A stretch of 64,000 bases of DNA, taken from contig NZ_JRPR02000001.1 of the NCBI RefSeq assembly GCF_000763135.2, positions 248,001 through 312,000 on the forward strand, in the 5' to 3' direction. A model generated the notes under the pieces. That model was not told the DNA's origin and did no database searches. It saw only the letters and a list, made by a program, of their open reading frames with translations. The stretch's first letter is position 1; each line of letters starts with the position of its first letter. This DNA comes from Helicobacter jaachi (lineage in GTDB: Bacteria > Campylobacterota > Campylobacteria > Campylobacterales > Helicobacteraceae). The translations under genes were made by a program, and so were the position numbers. Shown here piece by piece: positions 8,846 through 18,187 of the stretch.

Positions 8846-9435
8846 TGCTTTTATTTTATTCGCATGGATTTCACTCTAGCCTTGATTGCGAGGCATATAA
8901 GCGCTTATGTGTGGGCTTAAACATTGCGCCTAAGCAAGTTATTTATGATAATGGCGGAGACTTTAGCCTAAATTTAAATCATTGCGCGCACCAGATTCTA
9001 TCCGTGCTTAATGCGCGCAACGATTTTGGCTTCATTGGCAATTCCTTGGGCGCATTTTATTTGTGGCAGCTAAGTTTATTTGCTAATTCGTTAAATTTGC
9101 CTTTGCCTCGCTATTTAGTGCTTTTTAACCCCGTGCTAGAGCCACTAAGCCAGCTTAAAAAATACATTGACAAACCACAAATGAATGCCACCACACACAC
9201 GCCCTTTACTTTATCGCGCGCGCGGTGGGAGAGCTATGCACTTGCCCTGCGCACGCCATTGCCTAAAAGCATACAATGCTATGTGGTGTTATCTAAAAAC
9301 GATGAACTTATCGATGTAGAGCTCTCCCGCGCTTATTGGCAGCAGTATGCGCATATCATAGAGCATGAGGGTGGGCATGTGATTGCAGATTTTGCGCCAT
9401 TTTCGCACTTACTTTCACCATTACTTACAAAATAA
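8845..9435 (+). CDS. YqiA/YcfP-like alpha/beta hydrolase
   Basis: Small cytoplasmic esterase-like protein of 196 residues. It begins MLLFYSHGFHSSLDC, the oxyanion-side HGF motif, and has the nucleophile elbow FIGNSLGAFY with Ser around residue 67, an acidic position in VLSKNDELID and a C-terminal EHEGGHVIADF that could supply the histidine. This is the layout of the YqiA/UPF0227 family. There is no signal peptide. It is translationally coupled to the pseudouridine synthase through a TAATG overlap at 8843-8847. The substrate is unknown. Confidence 0.75.
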   Translation: MLLFYSHGFHSSLDCEAYKRLCVGLNIAPKQVIYDNGGDFSLNLNHCAHQILSVLNARNDFGFIGNSLGAFYLWQLSLFANSLNLPLPRYLVLFNPVLEPLSQLKKYIDKPQMNATTHTPFTLSRARWESYALALRTPLPKSIQCYVVLSKNDELIDVELSRAYWQQYAHIIEHEGGHVIADFAPFSHLLSPLLTK

Positions 9436-9580
9436 TAATTCAGCATATTTTAAGGAAAATTTGTAACAAAATACAAAAAAATTTTAAATTTTTAGACTTT
9501 CAATACTCATTCTTATCTTTTTTATGAAAAAATTCGCACTTTAAATCTTTAAAAAGTAAGATTTTCGTAAAGGAGTTGTA

Positions 9581-11785
9581 ATGAAAGTGAAAAATTTAGC
9601 CCAAACTGCGCTAACAACTTTTGTGTTAGCAACTTTTGCTCTAGCGGATAGTATTACCCCCCCCCCGCTAAAAGAAAATACGGAAAATGATGGGGTGGAG
9701 CGCACTTACACATTGGGGAAAATTGTAACCACTGCTAAGGGGACAGAGCAGTTATTAAAGGACGCGAGCGCGTCTATTACGGTGATTAGTAGGGAGGATT
9801 TGGAGAATAAGCCACATCGCGATTTAGCCGAAGCCTTAAGCGATATTCCCGGGGTGGATATATCAAGCGAGCAGGGCAAAGTAGGGGGATTAAAGGTAAC
9901 TATACGCGGACTTCCTAGCCAATATACGCTTATCCTTATTGATGGCAAAAGACAGAATCCAGCAGGCGATATGCACACAGATAATCCCGGCTGGGCGCAG
10001 ACAGATTATGCCTTTATGCCGCCTTTAAGCGCGGTTGAGCGCATTGAGGTGATACGAGGACCGATGAGCACGCTCTATGGGAGCGATGCCATTGGTGGTG
10101 TGATTAATATCATTACTAAGAAAAATATCGATAAATATGGGCTAAGCTTAGGTTTAGAGACGATACAAAATGAAAATCGCGACTTTGGCGGCACTTACAT
10201 CGCCAATGCCTTTAGCACGATTCCTATTATTAAAGACACTCTAGGATTGCAATTGCGCGGGCGGTATTTATTCCGCGAGCCAAGCGATGTAACTTATAGT
10301 TATATCGACATTCAAGGCGTGCCACAAACAGGCAGCCCACGCTACACAGGTAGCCCTACAAAGGCTCATACTTACGATGTGGGCGGACGGATTTTATATA
10401 ATCCTAACGCAAATAACCATATCTATTTTGATGTGCAGGGCGGGCAGCAGTGGTATGATAATAGTAAAGGGCAGCTAGGCGAGATAGAATCTTACGCGAA
10501 TAATGGCAGATATCGCGGTCCTGCGAGTAATATGCCCACTTATGTCGTCTATCGTAATAACTATATCCTTGCGCACAAGGGGATATATGATAAATTTAGC
10601 GTAGATAATTCTATTCAATTTAACCAAAGTTGGAATTATGGGCGCAGAGTGTCATACATAAGCCCTATTAATGTAGGTCAAAACCGCGACATACAGGGCA
10701 AAGATGTGCTTTTAGAATCTAAGGCATTTATCGATATGGGCGAGCATAATTCGCTAAGCGTTGGTGGGAGCTATTATTTTACTTGGTTTTCGGATAAAAT
10801 CGCGCCAAATGCCTTTAATAACCATATCATCGCGCTTTTTGCAGAAGATGAGTGGGATATTACAGAATCTTTAAAGCTCACTCTTGGCGTAAGAGAGGAC
10901 TGGAGTGCGCGCTTTGGCTATCATACTTCGCCTAAGGCGCATTTGATGTATGAGGCTATTGAGGATTATTTGATTTTTAAAACAGGCTTTGCTATGGGAT
11001 ATAAAAATCCGGGGCTAAATCAACTCGTAGAAGGCGTGTATGGCGTGAATTCCACAGGCACAGGCGCGCGCTATGGGAATCCAGACCTAAAGCCCGAGCA
11101 GAGCTGGAATTACGAGTTTAGTATCTTAAGCGGTAATGATTACTATGATGCGGGTGCGACTTATTTTTACACATTCTTTTGGGATAAAATTGATGTGAAA
11201 GGGCTGCCAAATAACCAAGCTTCCACACTCTGCAATGTTACCTCCTGCTCATAAGCGGTAAATGTAGATGAAAGCTACTTGCAAGGGGTGGAGCTTTTCA
11301 CTTCGCTTAAAAATATTTATAACTTTAGCCTTGATACAAGTTACACTTTTATAGATTCTAAACAGCTAGAAAATACGCAAACGCCAAGCCTAAAAGGCTA
11401 TCCATTAAGCGATGTGCTAAAGCATAGAGTGAATGCGCGACTAGGCTATAACATTAAATTTAAAAACGCACAGAATCTATTTATGTATGTGCGCGGTGAG
11501 TGGCAAGGGGAGCGATTCCGCGGTTGGGACCCGGTTAGAAACTATCGTAGCATTGCTGTAATGGGTAATTATTATAAACCATTTTTCTTGCTTGATGTGG
11601 GCGCGACTTATCGCTTTAATGAGCAGTGGAAGCTAAACTTTGGCGTATATAATCTTTTAAATAAAGACTTTGCAGATTTTAGGGAATACTATAATGTAAA
11701 TGGCACAGATACCAATCGCCAAAATATGTATGCCCTGCTTTATGAGGGCAGGCGATATTGGCTAAGCCTTAATATGGACTTTTAG
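9581..11785 (+). pseudogene. TonB-dependent outer-membrane receptor interrupted by one in-frame stop
   Basis: A siderophore or metal-chelate receptor. The frame encodes a signal peptide (MKVKNLAQTALTTFVLATFA), a plug domain with TTAKGTEQLLKDASASITVI, LIDGKRQNPAGD and the plug motif ERIEVIRGPMSTLYGSDAIGG, then beta-barrel strands. At 11252-11254 a TAA stops translation after 557 residues. The same frame stays open immediately afterwards (11255 onward, AVNVDESYLQGVELF) through the rest of the barrel to the TAG at 11783-11785, ending in YWLSLNMDF with the terminal aromatic residue. About 734 residues would be the full length, as for the third receptor in the window. The stop is a point change, not a frameshift; a truncated barrel should not assemble. 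A C10 run lies just after the signal peptide. AAAGGAG precedes the start. Confidence 0.9.
9657..9666 (+). repeat. C10 homopolymer tract, candidate phase-variation switch
   Basis: Ten consecutive C directly after the signal-peptide codons of the first TonB receptor (residues SITPPPLKE). In the given sequence the tract is in frame. Loss or gain of one C would terminate the protein near the N-terminus. Slipped-strand switching at such runs is established for Helicobacter and Campylobacter surface genes. Confidence 0.85.
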
Positions 11786-12324
11786 AATAACAATAAATAG
11801 CGCAGCGCAAGGGTTGAAAATCCACTGCCTAGCGCTAGCTCAAAGCGATGTGTATTATCAATCACCACACTTCCACCTAGCCGCACATCAAAGCCAATGC
11901 TTGCAGGAGCTGTGTAAAACCAATCATTGCTAAAGACTTTTACATATCCTAGCCCAAGCCCGCCAAACACGCCCCACACGACTTTATCTTGTGGATTAAA
12001 ATCAAATAAATAATCCGCGCCAATGGAAGCAAAAAACCCACCATAATTATATGAGCGACCAAAATAGCTATAGCCAATGGAAGTGTAGTTGGCATTAAAA
12101 AATCCGCGAACGCCGTGTCTAAATTGATTTGCAATATAATATTCTTTTGGAAAATAATGCTGATAGCCCGCCATAAAGCCAACGCCATAATCTCCTAAGC
12201 CACCAAGTCCAATTTCGCCTCCTATAAAGATTTTATCATCTTTGCTTTTTTCTGCAGCATTTAACGACGCTGTGGCCATAAAAACCCCTAGCAATAACGC
12301 TCCAAAATAGCGCGTATGTTTCAT
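11782..12324 (-). CDS. Small outer-membrane beta-barrel protein
   Basis: A 180-residue exported protein with signal peptide MKHTRYFGALLLGVFMATAS ending in LNA, then Gly/aromatic-rich amphipathic strands (IFIGGEIGLGGLGDYGVG, GGLGLGYVKVF, ELALGSGFSTLALRYLLLF) and a terminal Phe, all typical of small Helicobacter outer-membrane proteins. An open frame extends upstream to 12393, but AGGAG spaced 5 bases from the ATG at 12322-12324 and the signal peptide set the start. The 3' end overlaps the end of the converging receptor gene by 4 bases. Transcription probably starts at a promoter containing an A13 run (described separately). No specific ligand or adhesin function can be assigned. Confidence 0.78.
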   Translation of the reverse strand: MKHTRYFGALLLGVFMATASLNAAEKSKDDKIFIGGEIGLGGLGDYGVGFMAGYQHYFPKEYYIANQFRHGVRGFFNANYTSIGYSYFGRSYNYGGFFASIGADYLFDFNPQDKVVWGVFGGLGLGYVKVFSNDWFYTAPASIGFDVRLGGSVVIDNTHRFELALGSGFSTLALRYLLLF

Positions 12325-12361
12325 ATAAACTCCTTTTTTGTCTTTTTTAAAGTAAGCGCGT

Positions 12362-12393
12362 ATGGTATCGTTTTTTTTTTTTTGTAAAGTCAA
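12362..12393 (-). promoter_or_regulatory. Promoter with variable A13 spacer upstream of the outer-membrane protein
   Basis: On the minus strand TTGACT (12388-12393) resembles a -35 box and TACCAT (12362-12367) a -10 box. The 20 bases between them contain 13 consecutive A (12371-12383). The -10 lies about 38 bases before the chosen start codon. With A10 the spacer would be the optimal 17. Length changes in such A/T runs are known to tune outer-membrane protein promoters in H. pylori (for example sabA); here it is inferred. Confidence 0.5.
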
Positions 12394-12454
12394 GGGATAG
12401 TTATTAATATGTGTTACAATTTTGGCTTTATTTTTCCACGATAAGGCGCGCTGA

Positions 12455-13567
12455 ATGGATTCTTATGAATATAGCAAATTGCTTAAAACCTTGCAGACAA
12501 AATGCGAGAATATTGCAAAAATTCTTAATCCCACCGCGCTCAAAGCTCGATTGCTTGAGATTGAAGCACTAGAAAATGATGAAGGCTTTTGGCAAGATGC
12601 GCAAAATGCTGCTAATATCACTAAGCAAAAGCGCCAATATGAGCGCACACTAGAGACTTATACCAATCTCAAAAATGAGTTAGATGACGCGCAAGAACTC
12701 TACCAAATCGCGCTAGATGAGGCAGATTCTAAAACTTTGGAGCTGCTTTTTGAGCAAAGCGCACTTTTAGAGAAACACACTCAAAGTGTAGAACTCTCCA
12801 CCATGCTTAATGGCGAGCATGATAGCGCAAATGCCATAGTTACCATTCAGCCCGGCGCAGGCGGGACAGAATCTCAAGACTGGGCAAGTATGCTCTATCG
12901 AATGTATTTGCGCTGGAGTGAGCGTAAGGGCTATAAAGTGGAGCTTTTAGACTATCAAGATGGCGAGGAGGCGGGCATTAAAGGCGTGGCGTTTTTGATA
13001 AAGGGAGAGAATGCCTATGGCTATGCTAAGAGTGAAAATGGCGTGCATAGGCTTGTGCGCATTTCGCCCTTTGATGCAAATGCTAATCGCCACACGAGCT
13101 TTGCTAGCGTGCAGATAAGCCCTGAACTTGATGATGATATTGATATTGTGATTGAAGATAAAGATATTCGCATTGACACTTATCGCGCAAGTGGCGCAGG
13201 CGGGCAGCATGTGAATAAGACAGAATCTGCTATCCGCATAACGCACACCCCCACTGGCATTGTCGTGCAGTGCCAAAATGATAGAAGTCAGCATAAAAAT
13301 AAATCTACCGCGCTAAAAATGCTAAAATCAAAGCTCTATGAGCTAGAGCGCGCCAAGCTTGAAGATGCTAATGCTAATACAGATAAAAGCGAAATCGGCT
13401 GGGGACATCAAATAAGAAGCTATGTTTTAGCGCCCTATCGGCAGGTAAAAGATTTGCGCAGTAATTTTGCTACAAGCGACACTACTGCTGTGCTTGATGG
13501 CGATATAGATTCTATTATAGAATCTGTGATGATATGGCAGAACGCCCAAAAGCAGGAGCAAAATTAA
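12455..13567 (+). CDS. prfB: Peptide chain release factor 2
   Basis: RF2 recognises UGA and UAA stop codons and triggers peptide release. The 370-residue protein has the N-terminal helical domain, the SPF tripeptide in [13 protein letters not shown], and the catalytic GGQ loop in [17 protein letters not shown]. The frame is open from the first ATG without the internal UGA and frameshift site that many bacteria use to autoregulate RF2; none is visible here. The start is closely preceded by GCGCGCTGA-type sequence without a strong ribosome site. It is divergent from the outer-membrane protein gene. Confidence 0.95.
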   Translation: MDSYEYSKLLKTLQTKCENIAKILNPTALKARLLEIEALENDEGFWQDAQNAANITKQKRQYERTLETYTNLKNELDDAQELYQIALDEADSKTLELLFEQSALLEKHTQSVELSTMLNGEHDSANAIVTIQPGAGGTESQDWASMLYRMYLRWSERKGYKVELLDYQDGEEAGIKGVAFLIKGENAYGYAKSENGVHRLVRISPFDANANRHTSFASVQISPELDDDIDIVIEDKDIRIDTYRASGAGGQHVNKTESAIRITHTPTGIVVQCQNDRSQHKNKSTALKMLKSKLYELERAKLEDANANTDKSEIGWGHQIRSYVLAPYRQVKDLRSNFATSDTTAVLDGDIDSIIESVMIWQNAQKQEQN

Positions 13568-13584
13568 TTTGGAGTAATTTATAA

Positions 13585-14511
13585 ATGAAGCAGCAATTCA
13601 CGCGTGGCATTTTGGCTATGCTACTCTCATCTTTTTTGTTTGCGCTTATGAATGCTGAAGCTAAGATTCTATCCACAGATATGCCCTCTATGGAGATAGC
13701 CTTTTTTCGCGCATTCCTTATGGTGCTTATTTTGCTGCCCATTCTCATACGCAAACCTTTTAAAATGCCCTATCACAAAAAGGGCGGCTGGTGGATTCTC
13801 ATAAGCCGCGCAATGTGCGGAGGGCTTAGTTTTGTGGCGCTTTTTTATAATATTGCTAGTATTTCTTTAGGCACAGCGAGCGCATTTGCACAAAGTATGC
13901 CTTTGTATGTGGTGGTTTTATCAATTATTTTTCTAAAAGAGCGCGTGCGCTTAAGTGTAATTATCTCCACGATTGTGGGATTTGTGGGAATTTTACTTAT
14001 TTGCAATCCTAGCCTTAATAATTTGGGCATAGAAAATATTATCTTTGGTATCGCAAGCGCGCTATTTATGGCGATTGCATTTTTAAATTTGCGCGCATTA
14101 AAGGATTATTTTAGTTCATGGGTGGCTGTATTCTCCACAGGCGTGGCGATGAGCCTTATTTCACTTGTGGCAAGCTGGTGTGATGTGCCATTTTTTGACG
14201 CGCCTTGGGTTGTGCCTCAAGGTATGCAATGGCTGCATGTGGTGCTGCTAGGCGTGTTTGGCACGCTCGCGCAGCAGTATTTGACAAAGGCTTATATGAT
14301 AGCACCTGCGGGGATTGTCGCGCCTATTGATTATACGCGCTTAGTTTTTAGCGTATTTTTGGGCGTGCTTTTAGGTGATAGCCTGCCAAATGCGCCTACA
14401 AGTGTGGGCATAATGCTTATTATCCTCTCCGGCATAGGCGTTGGCTTGCCCGTGCTGCTAGCAGACATTAGACGCCACAAACAAATGAGCCACAACAACA
14501 CAAAGGATTAA
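13585..14511 (+). CDS. EamA/DMT-family transporter
   Basis: Inner-membrane protein of the drug/metabolite transporter superfamily, 308 residues with about ten hydrophobic segments arranged as two EamA repeats: the first from MKQQFTRGILAMLLSSFLF to about residue 140 with LSIIFLKERV near its end, the second from about 150 with VFLGVLLGDSLP near its end. Members export amino acids or other small metabolites; the substrate is not deducible. It follows prfB by 17 bases and ends 3 bases before ilvA, so the three are probably one transcript. A link with amino-acid export next to ilvA is only suggestive. Confidence 0.82.
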   Translation: MKQQFTRGILAMLLSSFLFALMNAEAKILSTDMPSMEIAFFRAFLMVLILLPILIRKPFKMPYHKKGGWWILISRAMCGGLSFVALFYNIASISLGTASAFAQSMPLYVVVLSIIFLKERVRLSVIISTIVGFVGILLICNPSLNNLGIENIIFGIASALFMAIAFLNLRALKDYFSSWVAVFSTGVAMSLISLVASWCDVPFFDAPWVVPQGMQWLHVVLLGVFGTLAQQYLTKAYMIAPAGIVAPIDYTRLVFSVFLGVLLGDSLPNAPTSVGIMLIILSGIGVGLPVLLADIRRHKQMSHNNTKD

Positions 14512-14514
14512 GGA

Positions 14515-15864
14515 ATGAAAAAGCAAAGCTCCAAAAATACAAAAACACAGAATCTAGCGCCACAAAAGCTAAAAGACATTTACACACAAGCCCTCAAGGC
14601 AAAATCTCGTTTAGAATCTATCCTTATCCCCACTCCGCTAAGTTATGCGCCTACACTCTCTCACATAAGCAAAGCAGAGATTTATTTAAAAAAAGAAAAT
14701 CTCCAACTCACAGGCGCGTTTAAAATTCGCGGCGCGTTTAATAAAATCGCCGCTCTTGTAGAAGCCGCTACAGAATCTGCAAATATAGAATCTAGTGCTA
14801 CAAAATCCGCTGTAAAATCTAGCGCGCCAAAACATAAAGCGCTAGATTCTGTAATCAAAGGTGTGATTGCTGCAAGTGCGGGGAATCACGCGCAGGGCGT
14901 GGCATACGCGGCAAAGCACTTTGGCATAAAGGCTGTGATTGTTATGCCTGAAGCCACGCCATTGCTAAAAGTAAGCGCGACAAAAGCATTAGGCGCAAAG
15001 GTCGTGCTAAGTGGGGATAATTATGATGAGGCGTATAAAAAAGCGCTAGAGTTAGCCAAGGAGCAGGATTTAACCTTTATCCACCCATTTGCTGATAGGG
15101 AAGTTATCGCTGGGCAGGGCAGTATCGCGCTTGAAATGATTGAGGAGTATAAGGATATAAGCGTGGTGGTCGTGCCTATTGGCGGGGGCGGGCTGATTAA
15201 TGGCATAGGGAGCGTGTATAAGCATCTTTGTCCGCATGTGCGCGTGATTGGCGTGGTGGCAAGTGGTGCAAATGCGATGAAGCTTTCATTTGATAGCGCT
15301 AAAATTCAAAAGATAGAATCTGTGCGCACTATTGCTGATGGCATTGCTGTAAGAGATGTGAATATGGATAATTTTAAGCTCGTGCAGCAGTGTGTTGATG
15401 AGATTGTGAGCGTTGATGATGAGGAGATTGCTAATGCGATTTTATTTTTGCTTGAGCGGCAAAAGCTTGTCGTAGAGGGCGCTGGAGCGGCGAGTGTGGC
15501 AAGCGTGCTGCATCAAAAATTTAGCCTAAGTCCTAAGGATAAAGTCGCATTAGTGCTAAGCGGGGGGAATATTGACATTACTATGCTTAATGTCATTATC
15601 GAAAAGGGTTTGCTTAAATCTAATCGCAAAATGAGGCTTGAAGTGGTGCTTATCGACAAGCCCGGCAGCCTGCAGGGGCTTACAAATATTTTAAGCAAAG
15701 TAGATGCAAATATTGTGCAAATTGAGTATGATAGAACTTCTGTTATGCTTAAATATGGCGATGCGCTAGTTACTATGGCGTTAGAGACTAAGGGAGCAGA
15801 GCATAAGGAGCTTATCCGCAAGCAGTTAAGCGCGCATAATTATCATTTTAATGAAATCACTTAA
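14515..15864 (+). CDS. ilvA: Threonine ammonia-lyase (threonine dehydratase)
   Basis: Converts threonine to 2-oxobutanoate and ammonia with PLP, feeding isoleucine synthesis. The 449-residue protein shows the cofactor lysine in TGAFKIRGAFNKI, ASAGNHAQGVAYAA, the glycine loop VVPIGGGGLINGIG, and a C-terminal ACT regulatory domain (MRLEVVLIDKPGSLQGLT onward). Between FNKIAAL and GVIAASAGN, around residues 80-117, there is an Ala/Ser/Lys-rich insert not expected in the family; its DNA contains three AGAATCT/AGATTCT motifs. Such a surface loop may be tolerated, so the enzyme is probably active. Start ATG lies 3 bases after the transporter gene. Confidence 0.9.
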   Translation: MKKQSSKNTKTQNLAPQKLKDIYTQALKAKSRLESILIPTPLSYAPTLSHISKAEIYLKKENLQLTGAFKIRGAFNKIAALVEAATESANIESSATKSAVKSSAPKHKALDSVIKGVIAASAGNHAQGVAYAAKHFGIKAVIVMPEATPLLKVSATKALGAKVVLSGDNYDEAYKKALELAKEQDLTFIHPFADREVIAGQGSIALEMIEEYKDISVVVVPIGGGGLINGIGSVYKHLCPHVRVIGVVASGANAMKLSFDSAKIQKIESVRTIADGIAVRDVNMDNFKLVQQCVDEIVSVDDEEIANAILFLLERQKLVVEGAGAASVASVLHQKFSLSPKDKVALVLSGGNIDITMLNVIIEKGLLKSNRKMRLEVVLIDKPGSLQGLTNILSKVDANIVQIEYDRTSVMLKYGDALVTMALETKGAEHKELIRKQLSAHNYHFNEIT

Positions 15865-15920
15865 AGTGCTGCGCATTGCAGGAATAGCTGGCGTAAAATA
15901 AAACAAAGAGAGGCTAGCCA

Positions 15921-17213
15921 ATGCTAAAACAATTTTGGGAGGCATATAGGGATTCTAATCTGCGCACCAATGTGCTTTTTGGCGTTATTTTATGCGTGAA
16001 TGTGGGCTTATTGCTCTTAGCGTGCGGCGATATGAGCATTCATTCTAAAGAAGCCTTTGGGGTGTTTTACTCCAAAGATTTAGCCTTTAAAATCGCGCGC
16101 TTTAGTATAGAGCTATTTGGGCAGAATGATTATGCGCTGCGCCTGCCTTTTATACTCATTCATATTTGCAATATGTTTTTATTGTATAGGATTTCTAGAA
16201 TCTACCTTAAAAAGCCTCGTGATGCGCTTGTGGTGATTTTAGTGTATGCGCTGCTGCCCGGAGTGATGTTTAGCGCGCTCTTTGTGGTGAAAAGTGGCTT
16301 AATTATTTGTATCACGCTTTTGTGCTGCTATTTTCAAATGAAATATCACAAAATGCCCTATCTTATTATGTTTATAGCGGTGTTTATTGATGAGAGCTTT
16401 GCGATTTTATTTTTTGCACTTTTCTTTTACACGCTTAAAAATAAAAATACGCTAGGAATGTTTATTTGTCTATTGTTTTTTGCGCTGAGTATGTATGTGG
16501 GCGGGCTTGATATTTCAGGCGTTCCGCGCAATCATTTCTTACCAAATTTAGGCAAAATGGCGCTTTATTTCTCCCCGCTGCTGCTTATTTACTACACTTA
16601 CACGCTTTATAATGGACTAAAAAAGCAAAATAATATACTAGTGGATATTGGTGCGACTTCGTTATTTTTTGTGCTTTTGCTTTCTTTGCGGCAAGATGTG
16701 GATTTGCAGACATTTTTCCCTATGAGCGTGGTGGCGCTGCCTGTGGCGATTAGGCAGTTTTTCTCCGATATGCGCGTGCGGCTGCCTATGTTTAGGCTAG
16801 GCTATGTGTGGCGATTTGGGCTTGTTTTGGCGCTACTTTTTATGCAAACTTTTATTTTATATGCCAATAAGATTTTATATCTCTTTGGCGTGGAAAATCA
16901 CTTCGCAAGCTCATATTACATTAGCAAAGATGTAGCCCAAAAGCTTAAAGAGGAGGGTATCACTTCTATCAAAGTGGGCAATCATAAGCTTGCTTTGGCG
17001 TTAAAATTTTATGGCATTAGCGAGGGGGATAAGCCCTATTTAAAGCCGCTCACTAATCTTAATGAGCAGTATGTCAATGAAATTCCTGTAATATATTTGG
17101 GCAAAAAGGTGGCTTCCTTTGCCATTGTGCCAACAAGTAGCACAAGCCCTATGACTACCACGCAAGCCGCACAAGTCAAAAAGTCTAAGCCAAAGTCAAA
17201 GCCTAGCCCTTAA
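15921..17213 (+). CDS. Multi-pass membrane protein, glycosyltransferase 39-like
   Basis: A 430-residue protein with about ten hydrophobic segments. The N-terminal part (LLACGDMSIHSKEAFGVFY, LFGQNDYALRLPFILIHICN, LPGVMFSALFVVKSGLIIC) follows the pattern of ArnT/PMT-like lipid-linked sugar transferases, where an acidic residue in the first periplasmic loop and the motif with LRLPF are typical. The C-terminus is a short soluble Lys/Ser/Pro tail. I cannot assign a donor or acceptor. The stop overlaps the start of the pseudopilin-like gene by one base (TAATG), suggesting translational coupling. The family call is moderate. Confidence 0.6.
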   Translation: MLKQFWEAYRDSNLRTNVLFGVILCVNVGLLLLACGDMSIHSKEAFGVFYSKDLAFKIARFSIELFGQNDYALRLPFILIHICNMFLLYRISRIYLKKPRDALVVILVYALLPGVMFSALFVVKSGLIICITLLCCYFQMKYHKMPYLIMFIAVFIDESFAILFFALFFYTLKNKNTLGMFICLLFFALSMYVGGLDISGVPRNHFLPNLGKMALYFSPLLLIYYTYTLYNGLKKQNNILVDIGATSLFFVLLLSLRQDVDLQTFFPMSVVALPVAIRQFFSDMRVRLPMFRLGYVWRFGLVLALLFMQTFILYANKILYLFGVENHFASSYYISKDVAQKLKEEGITSIKVGNHKLALALKFYGISEGDKPYLKPLTNLNEQYVNEIPVIYLGKKVASFAIVPTSSTSPMTTTQAAQVKKSKPKSKPSP

Positions 17214-17890
17214 TGAAACTGCTAGAAATGCTTGTGGCATTAGGCTTAGTGCTTGTGCTATTTTTATTTGCGCCTATTAAAACTAATCATACTTTAGAAT
17301 CTGCCTTAAATAGCCTAAGCGCGCATATTAAAATGCTGCAGATTCTATCGCTAAGCGATGATAGCGCGTATGTGCATTTAGAATCTGCGCGCGATATGTT
17401 TAGTGTCTATCCGGCTATAAGTGCGCAAAAGCTACTTTCACACCACCCAAACGCGCTGTGGCAAATGCAATTTCATTTAGGCAAGGTCTATACTACGCAT
17501 AGTTATAGCATTTATGTGGATACGCCAAGAAGTGCGAGCAGCACGCATTTTGATAGTCGCCCAATGGCGGGGGATATTATCTTTAAAAATATGGATAGAA
17601 AGTGCCTAAGCGCGTATAATAATACCAATACCGCCATAGAATGCAGGAATAATGCCCTCTCTCAAGTGCGTTTGGGCGAGCATTTTGGCATAGAAAATAT
17701 ATTTATAGAATCTGATAGCTTTTGCAAGGAGCGTGAGAGCGCGCGCATTTATTTTGACAGATATGGCGCGCCACATTGTGGCAAGATACCCACACCTTTG
17801 CGCTCTGCTTTTAAAATCACGCTTGTAAAAAATGCAAACACCAAAAGCCTATGTATTTTGCCACAGAGCGGCGCACTTGTGGAGTGTTGA
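17213..17890 (+). CDS. Type II/IV pseudopilin-like protein lacking a leader
   Basis: A 225-residue protein with one N-terminal hydrophobic helix that resembles the mature part of a prepilin: MKLLEMLVALGLVLVLFLFA, compare the usual GFTLLEMLVAL. The leader peptide and Gly before the cleavage site are missing, and a TAG lies in frame at 17204-17206, so no longer start is available. Six Cys residues are spread over the C-terminal half (for example RKCLSAY, ECRNN, DSFCKER, APHCGK, SLCILP, LVEC), suggesting disulfides in the periplasm. Campylobacter uses pseudopilin-like proteins in DNA uptake, so a competence or secretion role is possible but unproven. Coupled to the upstream gene by a TAATG overlap. 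Confidence 0.6.
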   Translation: MKLLEMLVALGLVLVLFLFAPIKTNHTLESALNSLSAHIKMLQILSLSDDSAYVHLESARDMFSVYPAISAQKLLSHHPNALWQMQFHLGKVYTTHSYSIYVDTPRSASSTHFDSRPMAGDIIFKNMDRKCLSAYNNTNTAIECRNNALSQVRLGEHFGIENIFIESDSFCKERESARIYFDRYGAPHCGKIPTPLRSAFKITLVKNANTKSLCILPQSGALVEC

Positions 17891-18042
17891 AATATAGAAT
17901 CTAACCTTAAAAAACAAGTTGATAAGCTGCGTAAGCAGATTATAACTTTATACTTTGAGGGCTAATGTGAGCTTTGCTTGCATTTGTAAGATGCGCGCGG
18001 CTTTTTGTCAAAAAAGCAATAGCGCGGAATTTATAGAATCTA
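17891..18042 (+). repeat. Structured interspersed repeat, copy B
   Basis: Written on the plus strand. It begins with TATAGAATCTAACC and ends with TTATAGAATCTA. Hairpin III is GTTGATAAGCTGC/GCAGATTATAAC, where the closing pair ATAA/TTAT replaces ATAG/CTAT of other copies. The TTT-loop hairpin is GTGAGC/GCTTGC with two G-T pairs on this strand. The last hairpin is built on CGCGC/GCGCG with an AATA bulge. The copy lies between two converging genes; the remaining sequence to 18187 shows no gene. Confidence 0.75.
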
Positions 18043-18187
18043 GCGGCGCAAGGAGTTTGTGATAGAGGCGTGGAGTGCGATTTTGAGCGCAAGAGTATAG
18101 AATCCGCTAGCGCGATATACACGCGCCGGCAGAATCGCCGTTTTTAGCCAAAAAGCCAACGCGCAAAAGCTTGCTACGCAGACAAGG

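Noticed and set aside
12455-13567. Programmed frameshift in prfB
   Set aside because: The frame is open from the first ATG and no early in-frame TGA with a CTT-type slip site is present.
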